Assembly: GCF_022828245.2 (NCBI RefSeq)
Contig: NZ_CP157587.1
Span: forward strand, 434,001 to 498,000
Direction of reading: 5' to 3'
From: Nanosynbacter sp900555675
GTDB taxonomy: Bacteria > Patescibacteriota > Saccharimonadia > Saccharimonadales > Saccharimonadaceae
DNA length: 64,000 nt
The position numbers and the translations under genes were made by a program. The notes beneath the pieces are model-generated. The model had not been told where the DNA came from. It searched no databases and saw only the letters and a list, made by a program, of their open reading frames with translations. This document shows positions 17,205-24,461 of this stretch, one piece after another. Every line of letters starts with the position of its first letter. The first letter of the stretch is position 1.

Positions 17205-18326
17205 TTATTCCGCCACCTCCTCAACTACGCTCATCAAGCTATCCTCAATATTCTTTCGAGGTTTTGGCTCCGCCTTAACAGGAGCTTTTGCTTCGATGTC
17301 TAGCTCATAGCCAGTCAATCGACTTGCCAAGCGAACGTTCTGTCCAGCGCGACCGATTGCTATTGATTGCTGATCTTCGCTAACATAAACCGTCGCACGC
17401 TTCTCATCTTCATTGACAGTCACGCTCAAAACCTCTGCTGGGCTCATTGCATTAGCAATAAATCCAGCTGCATCTTCCTCATATGGAATAATGTCAATTT
17501 TTTCCTGCTCGCCAATTTCATTCATCACAGCCTGAACGCGGGCGCCGTGACCACCAACAAACGTACCAACTGGATCAACGCCAGGTAGCGCTGAAGAAAC
17601 CGCCAATTTGGTTCGGCGACCAGCTTCGCGAGCGATTGCCTTAATCTCAACCGCACCAGTTTCCATCTCTGGGACTTCTTGATTGAACAAGAATCGTACA
17701 AATTCTTCATTGCCGCGACTAAGAATCAATTGCGGACCGCGACCTTCGCGCTCAATGTCCTTAATATAAACCTTAATTCGACGACCAACACCGTAATATT
17801 CGCCAGGAATTTGCTCACTCTGAGGCATAATTCCAACAGCCTTGCCAAGTTCAATTCGCACGACACGTGGCTCAACTCGCTGAACCGTACCAATAACAAC
17901 CGTACCGATTTTATCTTCAAATTCCGCCAAGACAACTTCACGCTCAGCTTCACGCAAACGCTGCAAAATCACTTGCTTAGCAGTCTGAGCCGCAACTCGA
18001 CCAAAAGTCGTCACGTTATGAGTTTCCATCACAACTTCACCGCCAAGTTCAGCCGCAGGATCTATCTCCTTAGCTTCCTCTAGATCGATTTGATTGGCAT
18101 CATTCTCAACTTCGTCAACAACAGTTTTAACAACCGACACGACAGCCGTACCATTATTGATATTCAAGCTAGCACGAACCAACTGATCTCGCGTGCCGTT
18201 ATCACGACGCCAAGCCGCCGCAATCGCCTGCTCAATCACGCTCAAAACTGTTTCTTCTGGCAAGTTTTTTTCCTCAGCAATCGTACGCACTGCCAACGTC
18301 AACTGCTTAATGTTCAAATCTTCCAT
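17205..18326 (-). CDS. nusA: Transcription termination/antitermination factor NusA
   Basis: NusA binds RNA polymerase and nascent RNA. The 373-residue protein has the N-terminal polymerase-binding domain (about 1-125), an S1 domain (DKIGTVVIGTVQRVEPR), and KH domains (GAVEIKAIAREAGRRTKLAV; SEDQQSIAIGRAGQNVRLA). It lacks the long acidic C-terminal repeats of E. coli NusA, as in most bacteria. It heads the nusA-clpC-HExxH-radA-PIN operon. A TATAAT box and AAGGAG ribosome site upstream show a leadered message. Confidence 0.97.
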   Translation of the reverse strand: MEDLNIKQLTLAVRTIAEEKNLPEETVLSVIEQAIAAAWRRDNGTRDQLVRASLNINNGTAVVSVVKTVVDEVENDANQIDLEEAKEIDPAAELGGEVVMETHNVTTFGRVAAQTAKQVILQRLREAEREVVLAEFEDKIGTVVIGTVQRVEPRVVRIELGKAVGIMPQSEQIPGEYYGVGRRIKVYIKDIEREGRGPQLILSRGNEEFVRFLFNQEVPEMETGAVEIKAIAREAGRRTKLAVSSALPGVDPVGTFVGGHGARVQAVMNEIGEQEKIDIIPYEEDAAGFIANAMSPAEVLSVTVNEDEKRATVYVSEDQQSIAIGRAGQNVRLASRLTGYELDIEAKAPVKAEPKPRKNIEDSLMSVVEEVAE

Positions 18327-18380
18327 TACATTCTCCTTCTTATTAATTATATCTTTTTCCGTCTCAAACTTCCATAAACG

Positions 18381-18404
18381 AAAAACTCCGACCTGCCGGC
18401 CGGA
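18381..18404 (-). terminator. Terminator after the GNAT gene
   Basis: On the minus strand a stem TCCGGCC/GGTCGGA (one mismatch, loop GGCA) is followed by GTTTTT. Confidence 0.65.
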
Positions 18405-18442
18405 TTAGTACTCTCTTATTGTAGCGGAAAGATTTTATTCTG

Positions 18443-18901
18443 TCAATCCAATTCTTTTCGCCAAAGAGATAAACATTTATTATCAGCCGGCGATATCTGA
18501 TCAAATCCAATTCTTTGGTAAAATCCTTCAGCAGATTTCAAGGAGTACAATTTGACGGCATGCGCATCTGGATATTCACTAGCTAAAGCTTTAATAGCCG
18601 CCCGACCAATTCCTCGCTTGCGCGCAGCTTCCCTAACAAAAAGATCTTCTATCGTAATTTCGCCGTCATCATTAGAGTATACAGTCATAAGCCCAAACGA
18701 CAATTCTTCACCAGAAGCATCGATAGCAAATACATCGCTACCATAGTAATTATTCATATCTTCTATATATTCTATTAAATCCTTTTTCGCGCCATTCGTG
18801 AACTCGCAGCCTAAAACAGACTCCGAGTGAGCCAAAGCCGCCCGCTCCAAAGCCTCATCATCATTCACCGACAATTTAGTAAGGTATATTTCAGAATTCA
18901 T
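18443..18901 (-). CDS. GNAT-family N-acetyltransferase
   Basis: A 152-residue protein with the GNAT fold. The acetyl-CoA pyrophosphate loop is visible as VREAARKRGIGRAAIKAL, preceded by the beta-4 strand EITIEDLFV and followed by the YSLKSAEGFYQRIGF segment typical of the C-terminal half. The acceptor substrate cannot be predicted. It is monocistronic, has a TAAAAT box six bases before the ATG and its own terminator. Confidence 0.88.
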   Translation of the reverse strand: MNSEIYLTKLSVNDDEALERAALAHSESVLGCEFTNGAKKDLIEYIEDMNNYYGSDVFAIDASGEELSFGLMTVYSNDDGEITIEDLFVREAARKRGIGRAAIKALASEYPDAHAVKLYSLKSAEGFYQRIGFDQISPADNKCLSLWRKELD

Positions 18902-18907
18902 TCTATC

Positions 18908-18913
18908 ATTTTA
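18908..18913 (-). promoter_or_regulatory. -10 box of the GNAT gene (leaderless)
   Basis: TAAAAT on the minus strand ends six bases before the ATG at 18901. Confidence 0.55.
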
Positions 18914-18937
18914 TCATAAAAACACATTTTGTCAATA

Positions 18938-19627
18938 TTATACTTCTACACACTTTTCCAGAATTCCCGACATCGCGCTTTTCTCAGCTTCCGTCACCCA
19001 CAAGCGATATTTTCGCTTCACGGCCACTTGTCGCGCAATATATTGGCACCTAAAAGATTTATTACTCGGCAGCCAAGTTGCCGCGTCGCCGTCACCTTTG
19101 GCTTGATTTGCTGGACCGTCAACCGCCAACAGATTTAACGGATCGTTCGCCAATTTCTCTCGCTCTTCTGGAGAAATTTGCTGCGCACCCTTCTGCCAAG
19201 CATCGCTCAAAGCCACGACATGATCAATCTGAACCTTAGAGCTAGTTTTTTCGCCGCGCTGAAATTGGATTGTTCGACCAGTGTATGGATCATTCAGCAC
19301 ACCCGACAAAACTCGACATTTTTCGTCAATTTTCTCATCCGTCAAATCTCGAGCCAGAATCACTTCCCGCACAGAGCAGCCGTTAATCTTACCCCAGCCG
19401 TTGCCGAATTGCTTTCTGGAATAGCCAGTCTTTGGCGCACGTCCTTTAACTTCTATCTTTTCCAATTCCGATTTGGCGTTCGAATTGCCAAATAATTCTC
19501 GTTGCGTTGAGGTTTGAATTGTCTGAGGTTCGGGTTGTGAAATTCGCGAAGCCCAAACCGCCACACCAGCCACCAAAATTACCAGCGCAATCACCACTTG
19601 CCGACGTCGTATTTTATTCACCCTCAT
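18938..19627 (-). CDS. Secreted or anchored HNH endonuclease (DUF1524-like)
   Basis: A 229-residue protein with an N-terminal hydrophobic segment (VVIALVILVAGVAVWA) that can act as signal or anchor. The nuclease core is in the C-terminal half: VQIDHVVALSDAW with the catalytic His, then NDPLNLLAVDGPANQAKGD. This is the layout of extracellular DUF1524/GmrSD-C-type HNH nucleases. Outside the cell it could degrade DNA to feed a bacterium that cannot make nucleotides, or act on host-cell DNA; this is inference. It is divergent from the M1 peptidase across only 20 bases. Confidence 0.85.
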   Translation of the reverse strand: MRVNKIRRRQVVIALVILVAGVAVWASRISQPEPQTIQTSTQRELFGNSNAKSELEKIEVKGRAPKTGYSRKQFGNGWGKINGCSVREVILARDLTDEKIDEKCRVLSGVLNDPYTGRTIQFQRGEKTSSKVQIDHVVALSDAWQKGAQQISPEEREKLANDPLNLLAVDGPANQAKGDGDAATWLPSNKSFRCQYIARQVAVKRKYRLWVTEAEKSAMSGILEKCVEV

Positions 19628-19633
19628 GACTGT

Positions 19634-19641
19634 ATTATAAT
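19634..19641. promoter_or_regulatory. Shared bidirectional -10 element
   Basis: ATTATAAT contains TATAAT in both directions. On + the hexamer 19636-19641 ends six bases before ATG 19648. On - the hexamer 19639-19634 ends six bases before ATG 19627. Two divergent leaderless genes thus share one 8-base core. Confidence 0.7.
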
Positions 19642-19647
19642 TAAATT

Positions 19648-22149
19648 ATGACTAAAGTTCCACGCCTACTTGACACATTCACACCAAATCATTACAACCT
19701 AACTCTCGATTTAACGCGCGCCGAGGAAAAAGAATTTTCTGGCACAGTTATCATTTCTGGCGAGTCCACCAGCGAATCAATTTCGCTACATTCCAAAGGC
19801 TTAACAATTCAATCAGCCACAATCGACAATCAGCCTGCCGACGTCTCATTTGGCGAGTTTGATGAATTGAGATTATCTCAGCCGAACCTTAAAAACAGAA
19901 AGCACACAATTCGCATCGATTTTTCCGGAAACATCACTGACGCAATGCACGGATTATATCCTTGCTACTTTACTCACGACGGCGTTAAAAAACAGCTTTT
20001 CGCAACTCAATTTGAATCACATCACACGCGTGAAGTTTTCCCTTGCGTTGATGAGCCAGCCGCTAAAGCTGAATATGATTTGACGCTAATAACTCGCCCA
20101 AAGATAACGGTTTTGGGAAATATGCCCGTAAAAAGCGAAGAAGAAAATGGCGATTCACTCACAACAACTTTCGAGAAAACCCCACGAATGAGCAGTTATC
20201 TTCTAGCTTTCGTCATCGGTGAATTGCACAAAAAATCTGCTCGCACCGAATCTGGTGTCGAGGTTAGCGTCTGGGCAACGCCAGCTCAGAATGAAAATAC
20301 ATTAGATTTTGCGTTAGACATCGCCACTCGTTCAATTGATTTTTATGATGAATATTTCGGCGTCAAATATCCATTGCCAAAATCCGATCACGTCGCCCTT
20401 CCCGACTTTTCTTCTGGCGCCATGGAAAACTGGGGATTAATTACTTACCGCGAAAGCTGTTTGCTTGCGGACCCAGAATTGACCCCAGAATCATCCAGGC
20501 GCTTCATTGCCACGGTTATCGCGCACGAGCTCAGCCATCAATGGTTTGGCAATTTGGTTACCATGCAGTGGTGGAATGACTTGTGGCTCAACGAAAGCTT
20601 TGCCAATATGATGGAATATGTAGCAATTGACGCACTTCAACCAGATTGGCATATGTGGGAAGATTTTGCCACGAACGAAGTAACGGCCGCGCTCAGACGC
20701 GACAGCTTGGACGGCGTTCAATCGGTTCAAGCCGACGTCAATCATCCAGACGAAATCAGCACTTTGTTCGACCCAGCAATCGTTTACGCCAAAGGCGGAC
20801 GGTTGCTTGTTATGGTTAGAAAACTTATCGGCGAAGAGGCATTTCGCGCTGGACTTAAATCATATTTTGAAAAATTCGCATATAAAAACACCGTCGGAAA
20901 TGATTTATGGCAAGAATTGGAATCAGCGAGCGGTCAGCCAATCGTCAATTTAATGAACGCCTGGATTTCCCAACCTGGCCTTCCTGTCGTATCAGTTTCA
21001 AGCAGTCACGACGCGGCGACTTTAAGTCAGGAACGATTCTTCATCGGCGAACACCAACCATCCGACGCGTTATGGCCGATTCCATTATTCGCAAACCAAC
21101 CGCTTGACGTAAAAATCTTGGATCAAAAAGAAGTTACCGTTTCTATTGAAAAGCCATTGCAATTAAACTGCGGCTTAAGCGCCCACTTCGTCACCAAATA
21201 TGACAAATCCACTCGCGAATATTTATTGAAGAACATTACGGAATTGCCAACCTTGGACAAGATTTGCATCTTACAAGACGCGACGATACTCGCCCGCGCT
21301 GGATTTGAAAACTCGGCATCACTACTTCCATTAGCATTGTCGCTAAAAACCGAAACCAACGAAAAAGTCTTCGGGATGGCGGCTGGTGCTTTGACGGAGC
21401 TGCGGAAGTTCGTCGATGATAATGACGCTGCCAGAGATTCATTAAAGCGAATTTCTGGAGAATTTGCGCGCGCCACATTTGAGGAATTGGGCTGGGATGA
21501 AAAAGCTGGAGAATCTGATGACGACCGCGAACGACGCACCACGGCTTTGAGTTTGATGATGTATAGCGAAGATGAAGAAGTTTTGAACGAGGCGAAAACG
21601 CGTTTTGACAATAATAAACTGGAAGACTTACCGACAGAAATTCGAGCTTTAATTATCAGTGCAAACGTAAGACATTTCGAGACGCCAGAGATGATTGAAA
21701 ATCTCTTTGCCGCATATAAAAACACGCCGTCAAATGATCTGCAGAATGATATTGCAATTGGACTAACTTCCACCAAAAACCCTGAAACGGCAGAAAAAAT
21801 TCTTGCCAACATTAAAGATTCCAATATTATCCGCCCACAAGACGCCAGCCGTTGGTTTGTGTATTTGATTCGCACCAGAGAAAGCCGTCAGATTGCGTGG
21901 AATTGGTTAAAGAAAAACTGGGCGTGGGTCGAAGATACGTTTGGCGAAGATAAAAGTTACGACGATTTCATTCGCTATGCAGCTACAGCCCTACTGACAA
22001 CCAACGAACTTAACGATTTTCAACAATTCTTTGAACCGATGGAAAATATTCCAGCCCTCACCAGAACGATTAAGCTGGGAATTACCGAAATATCCGCACG
22101 CGCTGAGCTGATTAAACGAGACAAAGAGGCGGTTATTTCCGAGTTGTAA
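19648..22149 (+). CDS. M1-family zinc aminopeptidase (PepN-like)
   Basis: An 833-residue gluzincin aminopeptidase that removes N-terminal residues from peptides. It has the substrate-binding GAMENWG motif and the zinc site His293-Glu294-X2-His297 with Glu316 18 residues later (HELSHQWFGNLV...LWLNESFA). An N-terminal beta-saddle domain and a long C-terminal helical domain give normal length. There is no signal peptide, so it likely acts in the cytosol on imported peptides, fitting an amino-acid auxotroph. It is leaderless and monocistronic. Confidence 0.95.
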   Translation: MTKVPRLLDTFTPNHYNLTLDLTRAEEKEFSGTVIISGESTSESISLHSKGLTIQSATIDNQPADVSFGEFDELRLSQPNLKNRKHTIRIDFSGNITDAMHGLYPCYFTHDGVKKQLFATQFESHHTREVFPCVDEPAAKAEYDLTLITRPKITVLGNMPVKSEEENGDSLTTTFEKTPRMSSYLLAFVIGELHKKSARTESGVEVSVWATPAQNENTLDFALDIATRSIDFYDEYFGVKYPLPKSDHVALPDFSSGAMENWGLITYRESCLLADPELTPESSRRFIATVIAHELSHQWFGNLVTMQWWNDLWLNESFANMMEYVAIDALQPDWHMWEDFATNEVTAALRRDSLDGVQSVQADVNHPDEISTLFDPAIVYAKGGRLLVMVRKLIGEEAFRAGLKSYFEKFAYKNTVGNDLWQELESASGQPIVNLMNAWISQPGLPVVSVSSSHDAATLSQERFFIGEHQPSDALWPIPLFANQPLDVKILDQKEVTVSIEKPLQLNCGLSAHFVTKYDKSTREYLLKNITELPTLDKICILQDATILARAGFENSASLLPLALSLKTETNEKVFGMAAGALTELRKFVDDNDAARDSLKRISGEFARATFEELGWDEKAGESDDDRERRTTALSLMMYSEDEEVLNEAKTRFDNNKLEDLPTEIRALIISANVRHFETPEMIENLFAAYKNTPSNDLQNDIAIGLTSTKNPETAEKILANIKDSNIIRPQDASRWFVYLIRTRESRQIAWNWLKKNWAWVEDTFGEDKSYDDFIRYAATALLTTNELNDFQQFFEPMENIPALTRTIKLGITEISARAELIKRDKEAVISEL

Positions 22150-22190
22150 ATAATTTGGTCGCATTATTTTACGGTTTTTGACAAAATCTA

Positions 22191-22219
22191 TTGACATTTT
22201 GTTCTATTAGTGATATATA
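22191..22219 (+). promoter_or_regulatory. Unit A promoter (extended -10)
   Basis: TTGACA (22191-22196), 17-base spacer, TGA-TATATA (-10 at 22214-22219). The transcript should start near AGCTTTT at 22224. The same design recurs in units B, C and D. Confidence 0.75.
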
Positions 22220-22224
22220 TATTA

Positions 22225-22413
22225 GCTTTTGTTGACGGAACAAATGTTTTGTCCGAAAGCGCACCTTGACAAGTTGAGAGAGTTTATAAGCCGAAGGTGA
22301 GATTTTGTGATATTTTAAGAAGTATCCCGAAACCTCATCTTCGGTCGCGCCATCCGGGCGTTGATCAGTGCTTACAGCACGGGCGTTTGCCCAGATGAGG
22401 AGAAGGTACTGCA
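22225..22413 (+). promoter_or_regulatory. Structured 5' leader of unit A
   Basis: The 5' stem is GCTTT (22225-22229) with AAAGC (22256-22260), enclosing TTTGTT/AACAAA. CACCTT (22262-22267) can pair with AAGGTG (22294-22299). An 8-bp stem CCTCATCT (22333-22340) / AGATGAGG (22393-22400) closes a four-way junction whose arms are 22346-22360, GTGC-TTACA-GCAC (22368-22380) and GGGC-GTTT-GCCC (22381-22392). The closing stem runs into the ribosome site GAGGAGAAGG, so folding could control access to the start. Confidence 0.6.
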
Positions 22414-22803
22414 ATGTCTACGTTCATCACCCCCGAAGTCAAGGCAAAGAGGGCTGCCAACCTCAAAAAGACAGAAGAGAGGATGGAGACACTCAGAAAA
22501 AATGAGGTCTCCCGTTTCTTCGAAGAGGGGATCCCTGAGTTCTGCAAGGAAGTCGAGGAGGCAACTATCGATGAATACCTTGCGAAAGGTGAACTTCCGG
22601 ACACGATCTGTGTCTATGATTACAACCGCCTAATCACCCAGGCAGTCGCAGACAGCCACAGCTGTCGCGAGGCACTCCTTGAGAGGCTCAAGAGCCTCGA
22701 AGAGACGATTCATAGCGTTGAGTTCAACTACACAGAACCCAACCCGTGGGTAGCTACTCCCGATCCCTACATTGTTGTCTACTTCTCCGACAAACAGGAG
22801 TAG
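22414..22803 (+). CDS. Unit A orphan protein (129 aa)
   Basis: Not recognised. It is a cytosolic, charged protein with a helical N-terminal half (KAKRAANLKKTEERMETLRK) and an alpha/beta-looking C-terminal half ending DPYIVVYFSDKQE. It has no signal or membrane segment. The start follows GAGGAGAAGG by about seven bases. Codon use (many CTC, GAG, CCC) is unlike its neighbours. The reading frame is packed with hairpins: ACCTT-GCGA-AAGGT at 22577-22590, GACAC/GTGTC at 22600-22614, a 10-bp stem with one bulge at 22646-22670, and GAGGCT/AGCCTC at 22683-22698. It lies between the M1 gene and convergent rnhB and ends upstream of a hammerhead ribozyme. Confidence 0.75.
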   Translation: MSTFITPEVKAKRAANLKKTEERMETLRKNEVSRFFEEGIPEFCKEVEEATIDEYLAKGELPDTICVYDYNRLITQAVADSHSCREALLERLKSLEETIHSVEFNYTEPNPWVATPDPYIVVYFSDKQE

Positions 22804-22814
22804 CAGGCAATAAC

Positions 22815-22870
22815 CTCGCGAACATGGCGAGTCTGTAGAGACTCCCAACTCTCTCACTTGTCATGTTCGC
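22815..22870 (+). other. Unit A 3' UTR with alternative hairpins
   Basis: CTCGC/GCGAG (22815-22831) and GAGTC/GACTC (22829-22844) form small hairpins. GCGAACATG (22818-22826) can instead pair with CATGTTCGC (22862-22870), which is also the 5' strand of ribozyme stem III. AACTCTCTCACTTGT (22847-22861) is complementary to leader bases 22269-22284 with one bulge. Confidence 0.6.
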
Positions 22871-22920
22871 TCCATAGATGCGTGTCTATGCTGATGAGTC
22901 GGAAACGACGAAAGCGAACA
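22864..22920 (+). ncRNA. Type III hammerhead ribozyme
   Basis: All core parts are present in order. Stem III pairs TGTTCGC (22864-22870) with GCGAACA (22914-22920). The cleavage triplet is C-U-C (22870-22872). Stem I is CATAGA (22873-22878), a six-base loop, TCTATG (22885-22890). Next come the invariant CTGATGA (22891-22897), stem II GTCG-GAAA-CGAC (22898-22909) and the invariant GAAA (22910-22913). Every stem is perfectly paired. The open helix is stem III, which makes it type III. Cleavage is expected after C22872. It ends two bases before the rnhB stop codon on the other strand. Confidence 0.92.
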
Positions 22921-22922
22921 AT

Positions 22923-23912
22923 TTATTCCAACACCATACACTCTTCAACTACGGGCGGATTTCCATCAACAGAAATTGCCAGCATTTGCATATCGCAGCC
23001 TTCATACTGCGCATTTTTGGCAATGAACATCTCTGCAGAAAAACGCATTTGCTGCTGTTTTTTATTTGTAATTGCCGCCAAGCCATCGCCGAAATTGTCA
23101 TTTTTACGATATTTGACCTCTGTAAAATATAAAACATTATCTTTTTTACTAACAATATCAATTTCACAATATCGCGTCCGCCAATTCCGCTCTATAATCT
23201 CATGACCATCAGCCACCAACCAATCCGCCGCCGCTTGCTCACCCTTATCGCCAATTTGACGCGTCGTGTCTTTTTGCTGGTTTTTAGATTTTCTATCGTC
23301 AGACGCATTTTGCGAATTCGCCCCAGTATTAGCATATTTAGCCAACGGCGCAAAACTCAACCGATGTAGCGGAGTTACGCCCAGATTATCAATAGCCGCT
23401 CGATGCTTCGCCACTCCATAACCAACGTGCGAAGAAAAATCATATCCCGAATAAATATTATCCTGCTCCGCCATAAATTTATCACGAGCCACCTTAGCAA
23501 TAATCGACGCCGCCGAAACACTCGGAATCAGACCGTCGGCTTTCGCTATAATTGTTACATACTTTTCTAGCGGTGTACCCGCCAAAAAATTGACCGTCCC
23601 ATCGATAATAATATCATCAAACTTCGAGCCGCTTTTCTGACATTTCGCTTGAATTTCTTTGACTGCACGCCGCGTTGCCAATTTAAGCGCCTCGCTCATT
23701 CCTATTTCATCCAGCTCCTCAGCAGAAACCCAACCCAGCGCCCAAGCCGACGCTTGCTCGCGAATTTCCTCATCAAGTAATTCACGTCGTTTTTTGGTCA
23801 ATTTTTTACTATCATCAAGCCCTTCAATTTCAGCGCCACCCAAAACCACCGCGCCAATCACCAACGGTCCAGCCCACGCGCCGCGCCCGACTTCATCAAT
23901 CCCCAGAATCAC
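22923..23912 (-). CDS. rnhB: RNase HII fused to a YraN-family (UPF0102) domain
   Basis: The 329-residue protein joins two domains that are usually separate. Residues 1 to about 200 are RNase HII, which cuts RNA in RNA-DNA hybrids and removes misinserted ribonucleotides; the active-site pattern starts GIDEVGRGAWAGP and includes IIIDGTVNF and KADGLIPSVSAASIIAK. After a hydrophilic linker (about 200-222) comes a YraN/UPF0102 nuclease-like domain (GDKGEQAAADWLVADGHEI, then CEIDIVSKKDNVLYFTEVKYR with the D...EVK pattern). In many genomes rnhB and yraN are neighbours, so fusion is plausible. The start overlaps the upstream membrane gene by 17 bases. Confidence 0.93.
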   Translation of the reverse strand: MILGIDEVGRGAWAGPLVIGAVVLGGAEIEGLDDSKKLTKKRRELLDEEIREQASAWALGWVSAEELDEIGMSEALKLATRRAVKEIQAKCQKSGSKFDDIIIDGTVNFLAGTPLEKYVTIIAKADGLIPSVSAASIIAKVARDKFMAEQDNIYSGYDFSSHVGYGVAKHRAAIDNLGVTPLHRLSFAPLAKYANTGANSQNASDDRKSKNQQKDTTRQIGDKGEQAAADWLVADGHEIIERNWRTRYCEIDIVSKKDNVLYFTEVKYRKNDNFGDGLAAITNKKQQQMRFSAEMFIAKNAQYEGCDMQMLAISVDGNPPVVEECMVLE

Positions 23913-24393
23913 CCGACAATCTTCCCTTTTTCGTCATAAAATCAGCAATAATCCAGCCAATCCAAATTGTTGCCGCGCCTAATGTATTCGCCAAAATATC
24001 CCAATTCGTGTCGTCCAATTTTATGCTCGCCAAACCTGCCTTGACCATAAATAATTCCGCCAACTCATTAATACAACCCAGCGCCGAAACTAAAGCGAAG
24101 ACTGAAAACGCCATCACCAGCCAATGCGCTCGCCATTTCATCGACGAAACCAAATACGCCCAGAATAGTCCTGTAAATAGCCCACCGCCCACAAAGTGCG
24201 TCGTAAAACTAGTGTCCTGTCCGTCAATTAACGGCGATGGCAAATACCAAGATACGAAAAACAACAGGCACGCTGCGTAAAGTAGCCAGCGATATTTTTT
24301 CTCATTATCAAAGCCGTTTCTTCTCAAAGCGTAAGGCGTCGCCACAGCCAAAGTTGTCGGAACAAGGACAGATATATAATGAAATATTGCCAT
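23896..24393 (-). CDS. Integral membrane protein of unknown function
   Basis: Not assigned. It has 165 residues and about five membrane segments. The last loop and helix (ELAELFMVKAGLASIKLDDTNWDILANTLGAA) resemble the VanZ/DUF2238 type of small membrane protein, where a D-x3-D loop precedes the final helix. A TATAAT box lies six bases before the ATG. It overlaps the RNase HII gene, so the two are co-transcribed. Confidence 0.7.
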   Translation of the reverse strand: MAIFHYISVLVPTTLAVATPYALRRNGFDNEKKYRWLLYAACLLFFVSWYLPSPLIDGQDTSFTTHFVGGGLFTGLFWAYLVSSMKWRAHWLVMAFSVFALVSALGCINELAELFMVKAGLASIKLDDTNWDILANTLGAATIWIGWIIADFMTKKGRLSGDSGD

Positions 24394-24399
24394 ATTGAG

Positions 24400-24405
24400 A
24401 TTATA
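24400..24405 (-). promoter_or_regulatory. -10 box of the membrane protein-rnhB operon (leaderless)
   Basis: TATAAT on the minus strand ends six bases before the ATG at 24393. It sits just past the rplS terminator. Confidence 0.6.
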
Positions 24406-24412
24406 ACATGAG

Positions 24413-24441
24413 AAAACCGCCTCAGATTAAGAGACGGTTTT
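24413..24441 (-). terminator. Terminator of rplS
   Basis: On the minus strand AAAACCG-T-CTC, loop TTAATCT, GAG-G-CGGTTTT forms a stem with one mismatch and ends in TTTTCTC, directly after rplS. Confidence 0.7.
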
Positions 24442-24461
24442 AACGATTAACCAATTGACAA

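Noticed and set aside
17165..17224. 20-residue N-terminal extension of ClpC
   Set aside because: It overlaps the end of nusA, and MSEDF at 17164 has a strong ribosome site.
21123..21875. 250-codon open frame on the minus strand inside the M1 peptidase gene
   Set aside because: Serine-rich shadow frame opposite a clear enzyme gene, with no promoter or ribosome site.
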